Source of the DNA: G963555815 sp965249615 [NCBI: bacterium]
GTDB lineage: Bacteria > UBA8248 > JACPRG01
DNA: 64,000 bases
Assembly (NCBI GenBank): GCA_965249615.1
Contig: CBDFMI010000006.1
Span: 124,001-188,000 of the forward strand
Direction of reading: 5' to 3'
Shown: in pieces, positions 1-7,882 of the stretch
Layout: every line of letters begins with the position of its first letter
Numbering within the stretch: position 1 is the stretch's first letter
Notes under the pieces: model-generated
The model's database searches: none
What the model was told of the DNA's origin: nothing
What the model saw: only the letters and a program-made list of their open reading frames with translations
Translations under genes and position numbers: made by a program

Positions 1-13
1 TAGCGGCGGTCTA

Positions 14-601
14 ATGGCGAGCACAAATGTTGACCTGATCCTCGACCCGATCACCCTTCCGAGGGCCGGGAGGTATTCCGCTCCTGGGGACGAGGGAGAC
101 GTCTTGCCCATCGTCTACGGAGACCTGACGGACGGCAGCGGGGGGATCTGGAAGGCCCCCAGGATCGACACCGGCGGATCTGGAACGTATTGCCTCGCTG
201 GCCACGCGGTCCTGTCGGTGGGCAATGGGAATTCGGTCACGCTCTACGACGATGACGGCCTGATCCCCGGAGGGGAATACACCTTCAGTGAGTCGAACGA
301 TTTTCAGTCGTTAGGGGCCATTGCGACAGCGGTCTTCACCACCGCCCCGAAGGGGGCCGTGCGAGTTCGGATGAAAGGGAAGAACTCAGGCGCCACCCTC
401 ATCGAGAACCCCATCACGCAGTTGGAGAATTTTATAGCTGTCCACCTGGGGTTCGCGTCCGCGATCTTCAACACGACCTTCCTTGAGGAGAGCAGGGCCA
501 GGGCCGACGCATACAAAGGCGCCGGCGTGGTGCGCTTTGACACTTCCGCTGCCGAGTTCACACAGAAGATCCTGGCAATTTTGTTGGCCGATTCAGGGTA
601 G
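14..601 (+). CDS. Phage structural protein, unrecognised family
   Basis: A 195-residue protein that I do not recognise. It is acidic, rich in Gly, Asp and Thr, has no signal peptide or membrane segment, and reads like a beta-rich virion protein followed by a helical C-terminus (FTQKILAILLADSG). Its role as a phage component is inferred from its neighbours: a second structural-looking gene, a Com-like regulator, a DNA methylase and a fibre-like protein follow on the same strand. The start is the ATG at 14. No clear ribosome binding site can be judged because little sequence lies before it, and the prophage evidently continues upstream of the window. Confidence 0.6.
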   Translation: MASTNVDLILDPITLPRAGRYSAPGDEGDVLPIVYGDLTDGSGGIWKAPRIDTGGSGTYCLAGHAVLSVGNGNSVTLYDDDGLIPGGEYTFSESNDFQSLGAIATAVFTTAPKGAVRVRMKGKNSGATLIENPITQLENFIAVHLGFASAIFNTTFLEESRARADAYKGAGVVRFDTSAAEFTQKILAILLADSG

Positions 602-627
602 GCAAAGAAAGGAAGATTGAGCTCAAG

Positions 628-1236
628 GTGGAGCTCGGGTTTTCCAGTGGAAACGTCCCTGAAGCGCTGGCAGCACATCTTCCGGCCTCGCGGCTTGGGG
701 CCGACATCAGGGCGGAGCGCAGGAGAGACGAGATCGTGAATCAACCTGCGGCAGGTTACAGGTTTAATTACTTCGATTCCGCCTTCACGGGACACGACGA
801 CGGGTCGACCAAAAAAGACCTCAAGAGCCAGTCTCTTCACGGAGCCCGTCCGCCCAGGGGCGGGAAATATGAGATGGACTGGATCAGGGACCTGACGACG
901 GTGAGGGCCATTCAAGACGTCCTGATGTCGATGTTTAAGAACGGACCCCGAATCATCGAATACACGGACGCGACCCTCAGAAATTGTCTCCCTCTTGAGC
1001 TGGAAGACTTTGTGGGGTTCTCGTCTGACTTCGTTGAGGATGAAAAAGGAGCCCTGCTGAAGAATCAGGTCATGCAGGTGATCGGAAAGAGCGTGGATAT
1101 GCAGAGCCAGCGGATCACCCTCAGGCTGCTGGACACAGGAGGATTTCTAGCCACCGCGAATCTGGCGGATGGGACCTGCATCGCAGACGGGAGCTGCGTC
1201 GCGGGGGGGAGCAGGGACACGACGGTATATGCGTAG
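628..1236 (+). CDS. Phage tail or baseplate-like hypothetical protein
   Basis: A 202-residue protein on the same strand as the preceding gene. The start given is GTG at 628. The frame is open back to 541 and its upstream translation (RFRVGKERKIELKV) looks protein-like, but no ATG, GTG or TTG occurs there, so the N-terminus is uncertain and a frameshift or ATT start cannot be excluded. The middle contains a region rich in Asp and Arg. The C-terminus has Gly/Cys-rich repeats (LADGTCIADGSCVAGGS). No family is recognised; the phage assignment rests on context. Confidence 0.55.
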   Translation: MELGFSSGNVPEALAAHLPASRLGADIRAERRRDEIVNQPAAGYRFNYFDSAFTGHDDGSTKKDLKSQSLHGARPPRGGKYEMDWIRDLTTVRAIQDVLMSMFKNGPRIIEYTDATLRNCLPLELEDFVGFSSDFVEDEKGALLKNQVMQVIGKSVDMQSQRITLRLLDTGGFLATANLADGTCIADGSCVAGGSRDTTVYA

Positions 1237-1388
1237 AGAAGCGCTCTCAAGATGGCCATTACGGCCAGTGGGGGCTGGGGCGCGTCACCGCCCCAGGCCG
1301 CGAGGGTTCGCCTCGCATGATCGGTTGGCCATACCGACCACCCCACCATCGCGCAGACGCGACAGTGGGATTTTAAGAGCGAGGCGTC

Positions 1389-1580
1389 ATGGAGTCTATT
1401 CGGTGTGGAAAATGCAGCCGCCTTTTGTGCAGACGCGACCACAAATCATTGGAGGTCAAGTGTCCGCGATGCGGAACAATGAATCATCTGAGGGCCTGGA
1501 GCCCCGCCACCGAGCGCCCACGAGTGCCGCCGTCCGAGGAGGATGGTCGTGGGCAAAAAGAAGGGAACGAGGAGACTTAG
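1389..1580 (+). CDS. com: Mu Com-like zinc-finger translational regulator
   Basis: A 63-residue protein with a four-cysteine zinc knuckle, Cys6-x2-Cys9 and Cys25-x2-Cys28, in the context IRCGKCSRLLC and VKCPRCGTMNHL. This is the signature of the Com family of Mu-like prophages. In phage Mu, Com binds the mom mRNA and exposes the mom translation start. Here the gene overlaps the start of a DNA adenine methylase, the same arrangement as Mu com-mom. Family membership is seen in the motif; control of the methylase is inferred from overlap and from the hairpin over the methylase start. The basic, Pro/Glu-rich tail after residue 34 is not conserved-looking. Confidence 0.85.
   Translation: MESIRCGKCSRLLCRRDHKSLEVKCPRCGTMNHLRAWSPATERPRVPPSEEDGRGQKEGNEET
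1530..1546 (+). promoter_or_regulatory. Hairpin over the methylase translation start
   Basis: The arms CCGTCC (1530-1535) and GGATGG (1541-1546) pair with one G-T wobble around a GAGGA loop. The Shine-Dalgarno-like GAGGAGG (1536-1542) and the first ATG (1543) of the methylase are thus partly sequestered. This resembles the Mu mom start, which Com melts; the function here is inference. Confidence 0.4.
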
Positions 1581-2433
1581 GTCACCTATTCCTTGGCTGG
1601 GCGGGAAGAGCCGGATGGTCTCCAAGATCGCCCCACTCTTGCCACAGTGCGGGATCTACGTTGAGCCGTTCGGGGGTGCCGCCAGTATGCTTCTGGCCCG
1701 AGAGCCCTCTTCCGTCGAGGTCTACAACGATGTCGATGGTCGCCTGGTCAACTTCTTCCGTGTCGTCCGGGACCCGGCAAAGGCGAGGGAGCTCAGGCGG
1801 ATGCTGAAACTGACCCCCTTTTCCAGAGGTGAGTTTCACGCCTCCGTGGATCTTCAGGCGGGCGAAGGGGTGAAGGCGGCACACGCCTTCTTCATCCGTG
1901 CGAAGCAGAGCTTTGCCGGAGAGACGAGCACCTGGGGTTTCGCAAAAACGAGCACGAGGGGGATGTCTCAGAGGACCTCGGCGTGGTTGGGTGGCATAGA
2001 GCTTCTCCCGCTCCTCACCGACCGGATCATGCGGGTTCAGATCGAGCAGGTGGGTTGGGAGGCCTGCATGAAGAACTTCGACACCCCGGAGACCCTCTTT
2101 TACTGCGACCCGCCCTATTTCCCAGGGGCCAGAAAGAATGGCCAATACAAGCATGAGCTGACCGAGGACGACCACGAAAGGTTTCTCTGCGTCGTCCGGG
2201 AGCTCAAAGGGGCAGTCGCCATCTCAGGCTATATGTGTCCCCCCTACAAAGAGGCCCTGAAGGGCTGGGGATTGTCTACTTGGAAGGTGTCCTGCAACGC
2301 GGCGGGGCGAACTCGTGGGTCAGGGCTGCTGGGCAAGGGAGCGGCAAAACGAAAGGTCCCTCGCGTTGAGCATCTCTGGCGGAACCCCGCGTGCATGAAG
2401 GCACTCAGAGCGGAAGAGGTGAAAAATGGCTGA
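1543..2433 (+). CDS. Phage DNA N6-adenine methyltransferase, D12 (Dam-like) class
   Basis: A 296-residue methylase that should transfer a methyl group from S-adenosylmethionine to adenine N6. The SAM-binding motif appears near the N-terminus as PWLGGKSRMV, followed by YVEPFGGAASML and EVYNDVDGRLVNFF. The catalytic motif is DPPY at residues 189-192 (FYCDPPYF). Length and order of motifs fit the D12 class. ATG at 1543 abuts the GAGGAGG sequence, so GTG at 1549, six bases downstream, may be the real start. The gene overlaps com by about 35 bases and the next gene by 8. In prophages such enzymes modify viral DNA against host restriction; recognition sequence unknown. Confidence 0.9.
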   Translation: MVVGKKKGTRRLRSPIPWLGGKSRMVSKIAPLLPQCGIYVEPFGGAASMLLAREPSSVEVYNDVDGRLVNFFRVVRDPAKARELRRMLKLTPFSRGEFHASVDLQAGEGVKAAHAFFIRAKQSFAGETSTWGFAKTSTRGMSQRTSAWLGGIELLPLLTDRIMRVQIEQVGWEACMKNFDTPETLFYCDPPYFPGARKNGQYKHELTEDDHERFLCVVRELKGAVAISGYMCPPYKEALKGWGLSTWKVSCNAAGRTRGSGLLGKGAAKRKVPRVEHLWRNPACMKALRAEEVKNG

Positions 2434-3478
2434 TCAGAGAATCCAGTCCACAGAGGAGATGGTGGGAGAAGGCCACGCCACCAAGGCCGATACGCTCAAC
2501 CGGCTGGCCGTCGTAGAGCATGAGAACGACGGTAAGCACACGAGAAGCACCTACGTCGAGCAGGGGTCCGATCCTCCCACGGGGGTCAACGAGCTCGCCG
2601 TTTATTCAAAGGACGATGGGAGCGGGAACAATGAGCTTTACGTCAAAGGGGAATCAGAAGGCACCCCTTTGAAGCTCACGAAGACAAAGGGAACCGAGCT
2701 GAACGTCTCGGCGGGGCTTCCCAAGGGGTATGTCCAGGGATGGAAGATGACGGCCGGGACCGACACGGTGAACGATGTGGACTTTGCCATCGGGAAGGGC
2801 CGGGCAGATGACGACTCTGCGGACATCGAGACAACGGGCGTCCTGACTCTAGCACTCGACTCCACCGGCGCTGGCGGAAGGCAAGCCGCCGATACCCTGA
2901 CCAACGGGTCCTTCTGGAGGGTCTACATGATCGGAGGCGGCGGGAATACCGTCAAACCCTTCGCCGTGAAGTCCGGGTCCAGCGTCACCCTCCCTGGGAC
3001 CTACACGATCAAGGCCCACCTGAACTATGTCTATTACAAAGATGGGACTGTCGGGATTATTGGCTTTGAACACGGAGAGGACGGGGTTGTTAGGTTTAAG
3101 GATGGGGGCGACGTCCCCGAGGATCTAGACACCACCTCGCCGGCCACCACCTGGACCAACGTGACGCTGACGATCCACGCAGATATTCTCCTTCCCCTGA
3201 TCTCGTTCACTGGGGCAAACCACACGACGGAATCAAATAACCACTTCAACGCGGCCATTCGACCCGACACCTGGGATTGGAAAGGGGGCCAGCAAACTGA
3301 AGATCCCGTCCCAGGATTGGCTGTTAACTGGCATGGGAATTCACTGGACACAGCGGCCCAAGTTTTGTCGCTTCTCCCGGCCCCAGGAGGGATCGTCGAA
3401 TACAAGTCTAAGAACGGGACCATCAGCAGGATTCGGATCTACGTCATGGGGTTCTACAACGGGCCTTACACCCCATAG
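2426..3478 (+). CDS. Phage tail fibre-like or appendage protein
   Basis: A 350-residue protein without recognised family, rich in Gly, Thr, Asp and Asn and predicted by composition to be mainly beta structure. The N-terminal 50 residues are polar and helical. It contains no membrane segment. The start ATG at 2426 follows GAGGTGAAAA and overlaps the methylase stop by 8 bases, suggesting translational coupling. Location after the com-methylase pair and before a short chaperone-sized gene suggests a fibre or host-recognition protein, but this is inference from position and composition only. Confidence 0.6.
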   Translation: MADQRIQSTEEMVGEGHATKADTLNRLAVVEHENDGKHTRSTYVEQGSDPPTGVNELAVYSKDDGSGNNELYVKGESEGTPLKLTKTKGTELNVSAGLPKGYVQGWKMTAGTDTVNDVDFAIGKGRADDDSADIETTGVLTLALDSTGAGGRQAADTLTNGSFWRVYMIGGGGNTVKPFAVKSGSSVTLPGTYTIKAHLNYVYYKDGTVGIIGFEHGEDGVVRFKDGGDVPEDLDTTSPATTWTNVTLTIHADILLPLISFTGANHTTESNNHFNAAIRPDTWDWKGGQQTEDPVPGLAVNWHGNSLDTAAQVLSLLPAPGGIVEYKSKNGTISRIRIYVMGFYNGPYTP

Positions 3479-3487
3479 GAGGGACCG

Positions 3488-3895
3488 ATGTATAGCGTCG
3501 TCTTTGAAAAAAGCACGGGAAAGGTGATCGAGAAGGGGGCCTCGGATGTCTCGCGGTTTTCGTCCACAGCCGTTGGGGTATTGGCCTTTCCCCTGGAACC
3601 GAGGGCCGAGTGGTCGAACATCAAGAAGGAGCACCTGGTTGTGGACAACCCATCGTCGGTCTCTCCTGTTCTGAGAGAAATGACGCGGACTGAGAAGACT
3701 GCGCTGAAGGCCATCCAGGACGCCCAAGAAGCCGCCCGCCTAAAAACCATCTCGGACGGAGAACAGGCCGTCATCGACGGCATGGTGATATCTGAGGAGC
3801 AAGCCAGGGCGAAAGGGACCCCAGAGGGAACCGCTATGGCGGACCGCATCCTGGCCGAGATCGACCGTCGGAAAGCCGCTCTGGCCGCTGCATAG
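3488..3895 (+). CDS. Phage hypothetical protein, possible fibre assembly partner
   Basis: A 135-residue protein starting at ATG 3488 just after GAGGGACCG, nine bases beyond the previous stop. The first half is beta-like (MYSVVFEKSTGKVIEKG); the second half is a long charged and Ala-rich helix (EKTALKAIQDAQEAARLK). Tail fibre genes are often followed by a small assembly or cap protein, which would fit, but no family signature was recognised. It is the last gene in the window that I assign to the prophage. Confidence 0.55.
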   Translation: MYSVVFEKSTGKVIEKGASDVSRFSSTAVGVLAFPLEPRAEWSNIKKEHLVVDNPSSVSPVLREMTRTEKTALKAIQDAQEAARLKTISDGEQAVIDGMVISEEQARAKGTPEGTAMADRILAEIDRRKAALAAA

Positions 3896-4038
3896 GACCA
3901 TCGACGCCAATAAAACGAGGCCCTTTTTGACAAGGTAGGGAGACACTCCTATATTCGAAAGAAGGCCTTGAAACCAGCGGGCCAAAAGGGATCTCGCGGA
4001 CAGATTGGCGTGTTTGACCAGGGAAAGGAGCGGGCAAA

Positions 4039-4236
4039 TTGGGTAAGCCGAGAGACACATACAAGTATCACTTTAAAGATGGAAACAAGATTCTCCACAG
4101 CGGCATCACCAATGATCTTGATCGACGAGAAGATGAGCATCAACAGACTTGGCCTGGCGGACACATCAAGCAGGTCGGTCACAAGACGACCGAAGATGGT
4201 GCCCGCGAGTGGGAGGAAGACCAGGACAAGGCTTGA
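4039..4236 (+). CDS. Small GIY-YIG-like protein
   Basis: A 65-residue protein starting at TTG 4039, eight bases after GGAAAGGAG. The core KYHFKDGNKILHSGITND followed by LDRREDEHQQ resembles the first half of a compact GIY-YIG nuclease fold, with a Tyr-x-Phe/Tyr strand, a Gly-Ile-Thr strand and the Arg/His helix (DRREDEHQ), then GHIKQVG and an acidic helix (EDGAREWEED). The classic second YIG is replaced by SGIT, so nuclease activity is uncertain. It lies just beyond the prophage end; whether it belongs to the phage or host is unknown. Confidence 0.6.
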   Translation: MGKPRDTYKYHFKDGNKILHSGITNDLDRREDEHQQTWPGGHIKQVGHKTTEDGAREWEEDQDKA

Positions 4237-4304
4237 TCGTCGAGTCCGTCCTTGAACCGTTGAGGTGTCCATCTGTTTGAATCTCACCCCTGCCGAGGAA
4301 AACG

Positions 4305-4487
4305 ATGGATTCAATGACGAAGGTCGCACTCTGGCTTATTGCCCTTGGGCTTTGGGGACTCCTACTGAAGCCTGTCTTCATCCCGAGCCCGGCTGACGCC
4401 CAGAGAAGCATGATGGACGTCAACATTCAGGCCGTTGGTGGTGTAGCTCTCGGCTTCGGCGAAGCGCTTCCGGTGTCTGAGAAATAG
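4305..4487 (+). CDS. Short secreted or membrane-anchored protein
   Basis: A 60-residue protein with one hydrophobic N-terminal segment (TKVALWLIALGLWGLLL) and a signal-peptidase-like site after ADA-Q, leaving a mature part of only about 26 residues. The ATG at 4305 is preceded by CGAGGAAAAC, an adequate ribosome binding site; a second ATG at 4314 is possible. Function unknown. Similar one-helix small proteins occur widely in uncultured bacteria. Confidence 0.55.
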   Translation: MDSMTKVALWLIALGLWGLLLKPVFIPSPADAQRSMMDVNIQAVGGVALGFGEALPVSEK

Positions 4488-4732
4488 GACCTGTCGCTGG
4501 CCGTTTGAGCAGGCCTGATAGGTCCTCGTCGGCCACCAGGTCCTTGGGTAGCCACCAGGTCCCGGAAGGCCCCGAGAAGTCCTGAGAGGTGGATTGTGCG
4601 TCAGGGATGGTTCCCTGTGTAGGCATCAGAACAGCGGTCTGGATGAGCCTTGAGCTGAGCTGAGACACCTGGTCTTTGCGAGCTCAAGGAGCTCCTAAAA
4701 GAGAGCTGCTCCACATAGGTCCTGCGTCGGAG

Positions 4733-4765
4733 TTATCCACAACCCGAAACCCCGAGTTATCCACA
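4733..4765 (+). promoter_or_regulatory. Two direct DnaA boxes
   Basis: TTATCCACA occurs at 4733-4741 and again at 4757-4765, both inside the longer direct repeat GAGTTATCCACA, 24 bases apart. These match the DnaA consensus exactly. They could serve replication of a mobile element, titrate DnaA or regulate transcription of the downstream gene; the sequence does not decide. Confidence 0.5.
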
Positions 4766-4893
4766 GGTAACCAGGCTACAAGGACGTCCACGAGACCTGG
4801 TGTTGGGTTAGAAACTGGCGACGCTGTCTCGGCCATTTACCGAAATTATTCGCGGCAACATACCGAAAGCGGCAACAGCGGCGGCCTTGCTGG

Positions 4894-4899
4894 TATAAT
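4894..4899 (+). promoter_or_regulatory. TATAAT -10 element of first WD40 gene
   Basis: A perfect TATAAT ends only nine bases before the ATG at 4909, so a transcript starting at the usual distance would begin at or next to the start codon. The matching paralogue at 6888 has the same TATAAT followed by a normal leader with AAAGGAGA. No good -35 box is visible here. Confidence 0.45.
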
Positions 4900-4908
4900 A
4901 AGAACCAT

Positions 4909-5880
4909 ATGATGACGCGTCGTTTTTGCCTTCAGGCTCTTTTTATCTTCCTTTCCGCCCTCTTTGCGGCGTCGCTCACCGCCTCCCAAGAAATTCGGGT
5001 CCTTCAGGGAGATGGATTCGACGTCAAGTCCGTCGCCTTTTCGCCGGACGGGAGCATCCTCGCGTCGGGGTTAACTTCCGGGACCATTCTCCTCTGGGAG
5101 CCCTCGTCGGGAAAAGAGCTGAAACGCCTTGAGGGACATACGGGCTATGTTTTCTCGATCTCCTTTTCGCCCGATGGCCGTCTCTTGGCCTCGGGGTCAT
5201 CGATAGACAACACCATCCGCCTCTGGGACGTGTCCTCAGGGGAAGAACTGAAACGCCTCGAAGGGCATGGAAGCTATATCAGGTCCGTCTCTTTTTCCCC
5301 GGACGGTCGCCTGCTGGCCTCAGGGTCTGATGACAGGACAGTCCGCCTCTGGGACGTTTCGTCTGGGAGGGAGCTGGCGCGCCTGGAGGGGCATGGAAAT
5401 GTGGTCGGCTCGGTCGCCTTCTCGCCCGGCGGCCGCCTCCTGGCGTCGGGGGCATGGGATCGCACGATTCGCTTCTGGGATGTCGCCTCAACAAAAGCGT
5501 CAAGGCGCCTTGAGGGGCTTGCGGACTTCGTGGTGTCCATCTCCTTCTCGCCTGACGGTGGCCTTCTGGCATCAGGATTGGCCGACGGGACGATCCATAT
5601 TTGGGAGGTCTCCTCAGGGAAAGAACTCAGGAGACTTAAGGGGCATCGCTTTGCGGTCAACTCTGTCGCCTTCTCGCCCGATGGTCGTCTTGTCGCCTCA
5701 GCGTCAGACGACCAGACCGTCCGACTCTGGGATGTTTCCTCAGGGAAAGAACTAAGGAAATTCAAGGGACATGGAGGCTCTGCCAACTCCGTCGCCTTCT
5801 CGCCCGATGGCCGTCTCCTGGCGTCAGGGTTAGATGACAAGACGGTCCGCCTCTGGGAAGTTTTAGCCAAACCACCCTAA
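4909..5880 (+). CDS. Secreted WD40 beta-propeller protein, copy 1 (seven repeats)
   Basis: A 323-residue protein: signal peptide (about residues 1-27, FCLQALFIFLSALFAASLTAS) followed by seven WD40 repeats of about 42 residues that fill the whole mature chain, each with the core SVAFSPDGRLLASGS and a closing RLWDVSSGKEL. Seven blades make a complete propeller. No enzymatic domain is attached, so it is probably a periplasmic or extracellular protein-interaction scaffold. It is the first of three tandem paralogues sharing promoter, signal peptide and 3-prime tail. There is no Shine-Dalgarno sequence, consistent with a leaderless mRNA. Confidence 0.9.
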   Translation: MMTRRFCLQALFIFLSALFAASLTASQEIRVLQGDGFDVKSVAFSPDGSILASGLTSGTILLWEPSSGKELKRLEGHTGYVFSISFSPDGRLLASGSSIDNTIRLWDVSSGEELKRLEGHGSYIRSVSFSPDGRLLASGSDDRTVRLWDVSSGRELARLEGHGNVVGSVAFSPGGRLLASGAWDRTIRFWDVASTKASRRLEGLADFVVSISFSPDGGLLASGLADGTIHIWEVSSGKELRRLKGHRFAVNSVAFSPDGRLVASASDDQTVRLWDVSSGKELRKFKGHGGSANSVAFSPDGRLLASGLDDKTVRLWEVLAKPP

Positions 5881-5967
5881 TCTCGCTGAAAGCCTTCATC
5901 AAAGAAGAGAAACAAAAAACTTGAGAGATCTTTTATGGGTATGATTAAAGGCCACAGGGAGGCCGGG

Positions 5968-6807
5968 ATGCTCATGCAGAGATGGTCCCTTCGGGTTTTA
6001 ATCGCCCTTCTGTTTACCTTTCTGACCTCACCGCCCGCCCTTTCCCAGGCAGTTCGGGTCTTGGAGGGGGGAGGCTGGGTCTCCTCCGTTGCCTTTTCCC
6101 CCGATGGCCGCCTCCTTGTCTCTGGGTCAAACGACGAAACCATTCGGCTTTGGGATGTAGACACAGGGGAAGAACTAAAACGCTTTGAAGGACAGGGGGG
6201 CTGGATTTTTTCCGTCGCCTTTTCCCCGGATGGCCGACTCCTCGCCTCTGGTTCAAACGACGGAACCATCCGGCTTTGGGACGTGACTGCTGGGAAAGAA
6301 TTGCGGCGCCTTGAGGGACAGGGAAAGGCTGTCTTCTCTGTTGCCTTCTCCCCTGACGGCCGTCTCCTCGCCTCTGCGTCGGAGGACCCCACCATCCGGC
6401 TTTGGGATGTAGACACAGGGATAGAATTGAGACGCTTGAAGGGGCATGAATCCGTTGTCGTCTCTGTCGTCTTTTCCCCTGACGGCCGTTTTCTCGCCTC
6501 TGGGTCAGCAGACCTCACCGTCCGCCTTTGGGACGTGTCCTTAGGGGAGGAATTAAGGCGCCTGGAGGGACATGAAAAGACAGTCTTCTCCGTCGCCTTT
6601 TCCCCTGACGGCCACCTCCTCGCCTCTGGGTCATTGGACAACATCATCCGCCTTTGGAATGTAGCCGTAGAGGGAGAATCAAGACGCCTGGAGGGGCATA
6701 AAGACTGGGTCCTCCCCATCGCCTTTTCCCCTAATGGCCGCTTTCTCGCCTCTGGGTCAACTGACAAGACCATCCGCCTCTGGGAAGTTTCAGCCAAACC
6801 ACCCTGA
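5968..6807 (+). CDS. Secreted WD40 beta-propeller protein, copy 2 (six repeats)
   Basis: A 279-residue protein with signal peptide (MLMQRWSLRVLIALLFTFLT then SPPALSQ) and six WD40 repeats, one fewer than its neighbours. I start it at ATG 5968 because GGGAGG precedes it by six bases and the signal peptide then begins properly; an earlier ATG at 5935 would add 11 polar residues. The sequence before the start (TATGATT, then an AGGGAGG leader) aligns with the region before copy 3. Ends with the shared SAKPP tail. A six-bladed arrangement may be real or may mean one blade was lost by recombination between near-identical repeats. Confidence 0.88.
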   Translation: MLMQRWSLRVLIALLFTFLTSPPALSQAVRVLEGGGWVSSVAFSPDGRLLVSGSNDETIRLWDVDTGEELKRFEGQGGWIFSVAFSPDGRLLASGSNDGTIRLWDVTAGKELRRLEGQGKAVFSVAFSPDGRLLASASEDPTIRLWDVDTGIELRRLKGHESVVVSVVFSPDGRFLASGSADLTVRLWDVSLGEELRRLEGHEKTVFSVAFSPDGHLLASGSLDNIIRLWNVAVEGESRRLEGHKDWVLPIAFSPNGRFLASGSTDKTIRLWEVSAKPP

Positions 6808-6862
6808 TCCCGCCAAAGGCCTTTGTCAAAGAAGAGCAGAAACCTGAGAGACACCTTTCGGA

Positions 6863-6868
6863 TATAAT
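6863..6868 (+). promoter_or_regulatory. TATAAT -10 element of third WD40 gene
   Basis: TATAAT lies 19 bases before the ATG at 6888, followed by AAAGGAGA as ribosome binding site. Position and surroundings match the element before copy 1, indicating that the promoter was copied along with the gene. Confidence 0.4.
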
Positions 6869-6887
6869 CAGGCCAAAGGAGAAAAAG

Positions 6888-7852
6888 ATGCGTGCACGCC
6901 GTTTTTGCCTTCAGGTCCTAATTGTCCCTCTTTCCATTCTTCTTGCGTCTCTTGCCTTCTCCCAAGAAGTTCGGGTCCTTGAGGGGCACGACAACGAGGT
7001 CATCTCCGTCACCTTCTCATCCGATGGCCGCCTCCTGGCCTCTGGGTCGATGGACGATACTATCCGCCTTTGGGAGGTCTCATCAGGGACGGAGCTAAAA
7101 CGCCTTGAGGGGCATGAAGGCAATGTCAACTCTGTCAGCTTTTCACCCGATGGCCGCCTTCTGGCCTCTGGGTCAGATGACAACACCGTCCGCCTCTGGG
7201 AGGTCTCCTCAGGGAAGGAGATAAGACGCCTTGAGGGGCGTGGAAAGGAGGTCACCTCCGTGTCCTTCTCGCCCGACGGCCGTCTTCTGGCATCAGGGTC
7301 ATTTGACAGGATCGTCCGCCTCTGGGAGGTCTCATCGGGGAAGGAGATAAGACGCCTTGAGGGCATGGGAATGTGGTCGCCTCCGTGGCCTTCTCGCCCG
7401 ATGGCCGCCTCCTCGCATCAGGGTCTTGGGACACCGCCATCCTCCTCTGGGAGGTCTCCTCAGGAAAGGAGCTAAGGCGCCTTGCGGGGAATACGGACTG
7501 GGTCACCTCCGTCTCCTTTTCGCCCGATGGCCGTCTCTTGGCGTCAGGGGCATGGAACGACACCATCCTCCTCTGGGATGTCTCCTCAGGGACGGAACTA
7601 AAGCGTTTGGAGGGGGTTGAGGACATGGTCTTCTCCGTCTCCTTTTCGCCCGACGGCCGTCTTCTGGCATCAGGGTCATTTGACAAGACCATCGTCCTCT
7701 GGGAGGTCTCCTCAGGGACGGAGCTAAGGTGCCTTGAGGGGCATGAAAAGACGGCCTTCTCCGTCTCCTTTTCACCCGACGGCCGCCTCCTGGCGTCAGG
7801 GTTATGGGACAACACCATCCGCCTGTGGGAAGTTTCAGCCAAACCGCCCTGA
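6888..7852 (+). pseudogene. Secreted WD40 beta-propeller protein, copy 3, frameshifted
   Basis: Signal peptide (CLQVLIVPLSILLASLAFSQ) and seven WD40 repeats are all recognisable, but the reading frame breaks at 7361-7363. There the sequence has GAGGG-CATGGG where intact repeats have GAGGGG-CATGG, so one G is missing. Restoring it joins the frame 6888-7363 with the frame that runs to 7852 and gives a 321-residue protein with a perfect junction (RRLEGHGNVVASVAFSPDGR). As written, translation would stop at 7475 after four blades and out-of-frame residues. It may be a recent mutation, a phase-variable tract or a sequencing error; the rest of the gene shows no decay, favouring the last two. Confidence 0.85.
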
Positions 7853-7882
7853 TCCCGCCGAAGGCCCCCCGGAGAACGCACA

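Larger units (their letters stand above)
4488..4908. other. Intergenic region with aggtcc-rich repeats and DnaA boxes
   Basis: No convincing gene is seen in these 421 bases. The stretch holds scattered degenerate copies of CCAGGTCCT (for example near 4520, 4538, 4556 and 4717) and two perfect DnaA boxes listed separately, and ends with the first WD40 promoter. The junction between prophage remnant and host sequence probably lies here or just before it. Confidence 0.4.

Noticed and set aside
1169-1807. A 212-codon plus-strand frame across com and the methylase
   Set aside because: Out of frame with both; Arg/Ser-rich translation and no ribosome binding site.
4909-7852. The WD40 DNA repeats as a CRISPR or satellite array
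   Set aside because: The repeats encode regular WD40 blades in frame with signal peptides; no spacers or short palindromic repeats.
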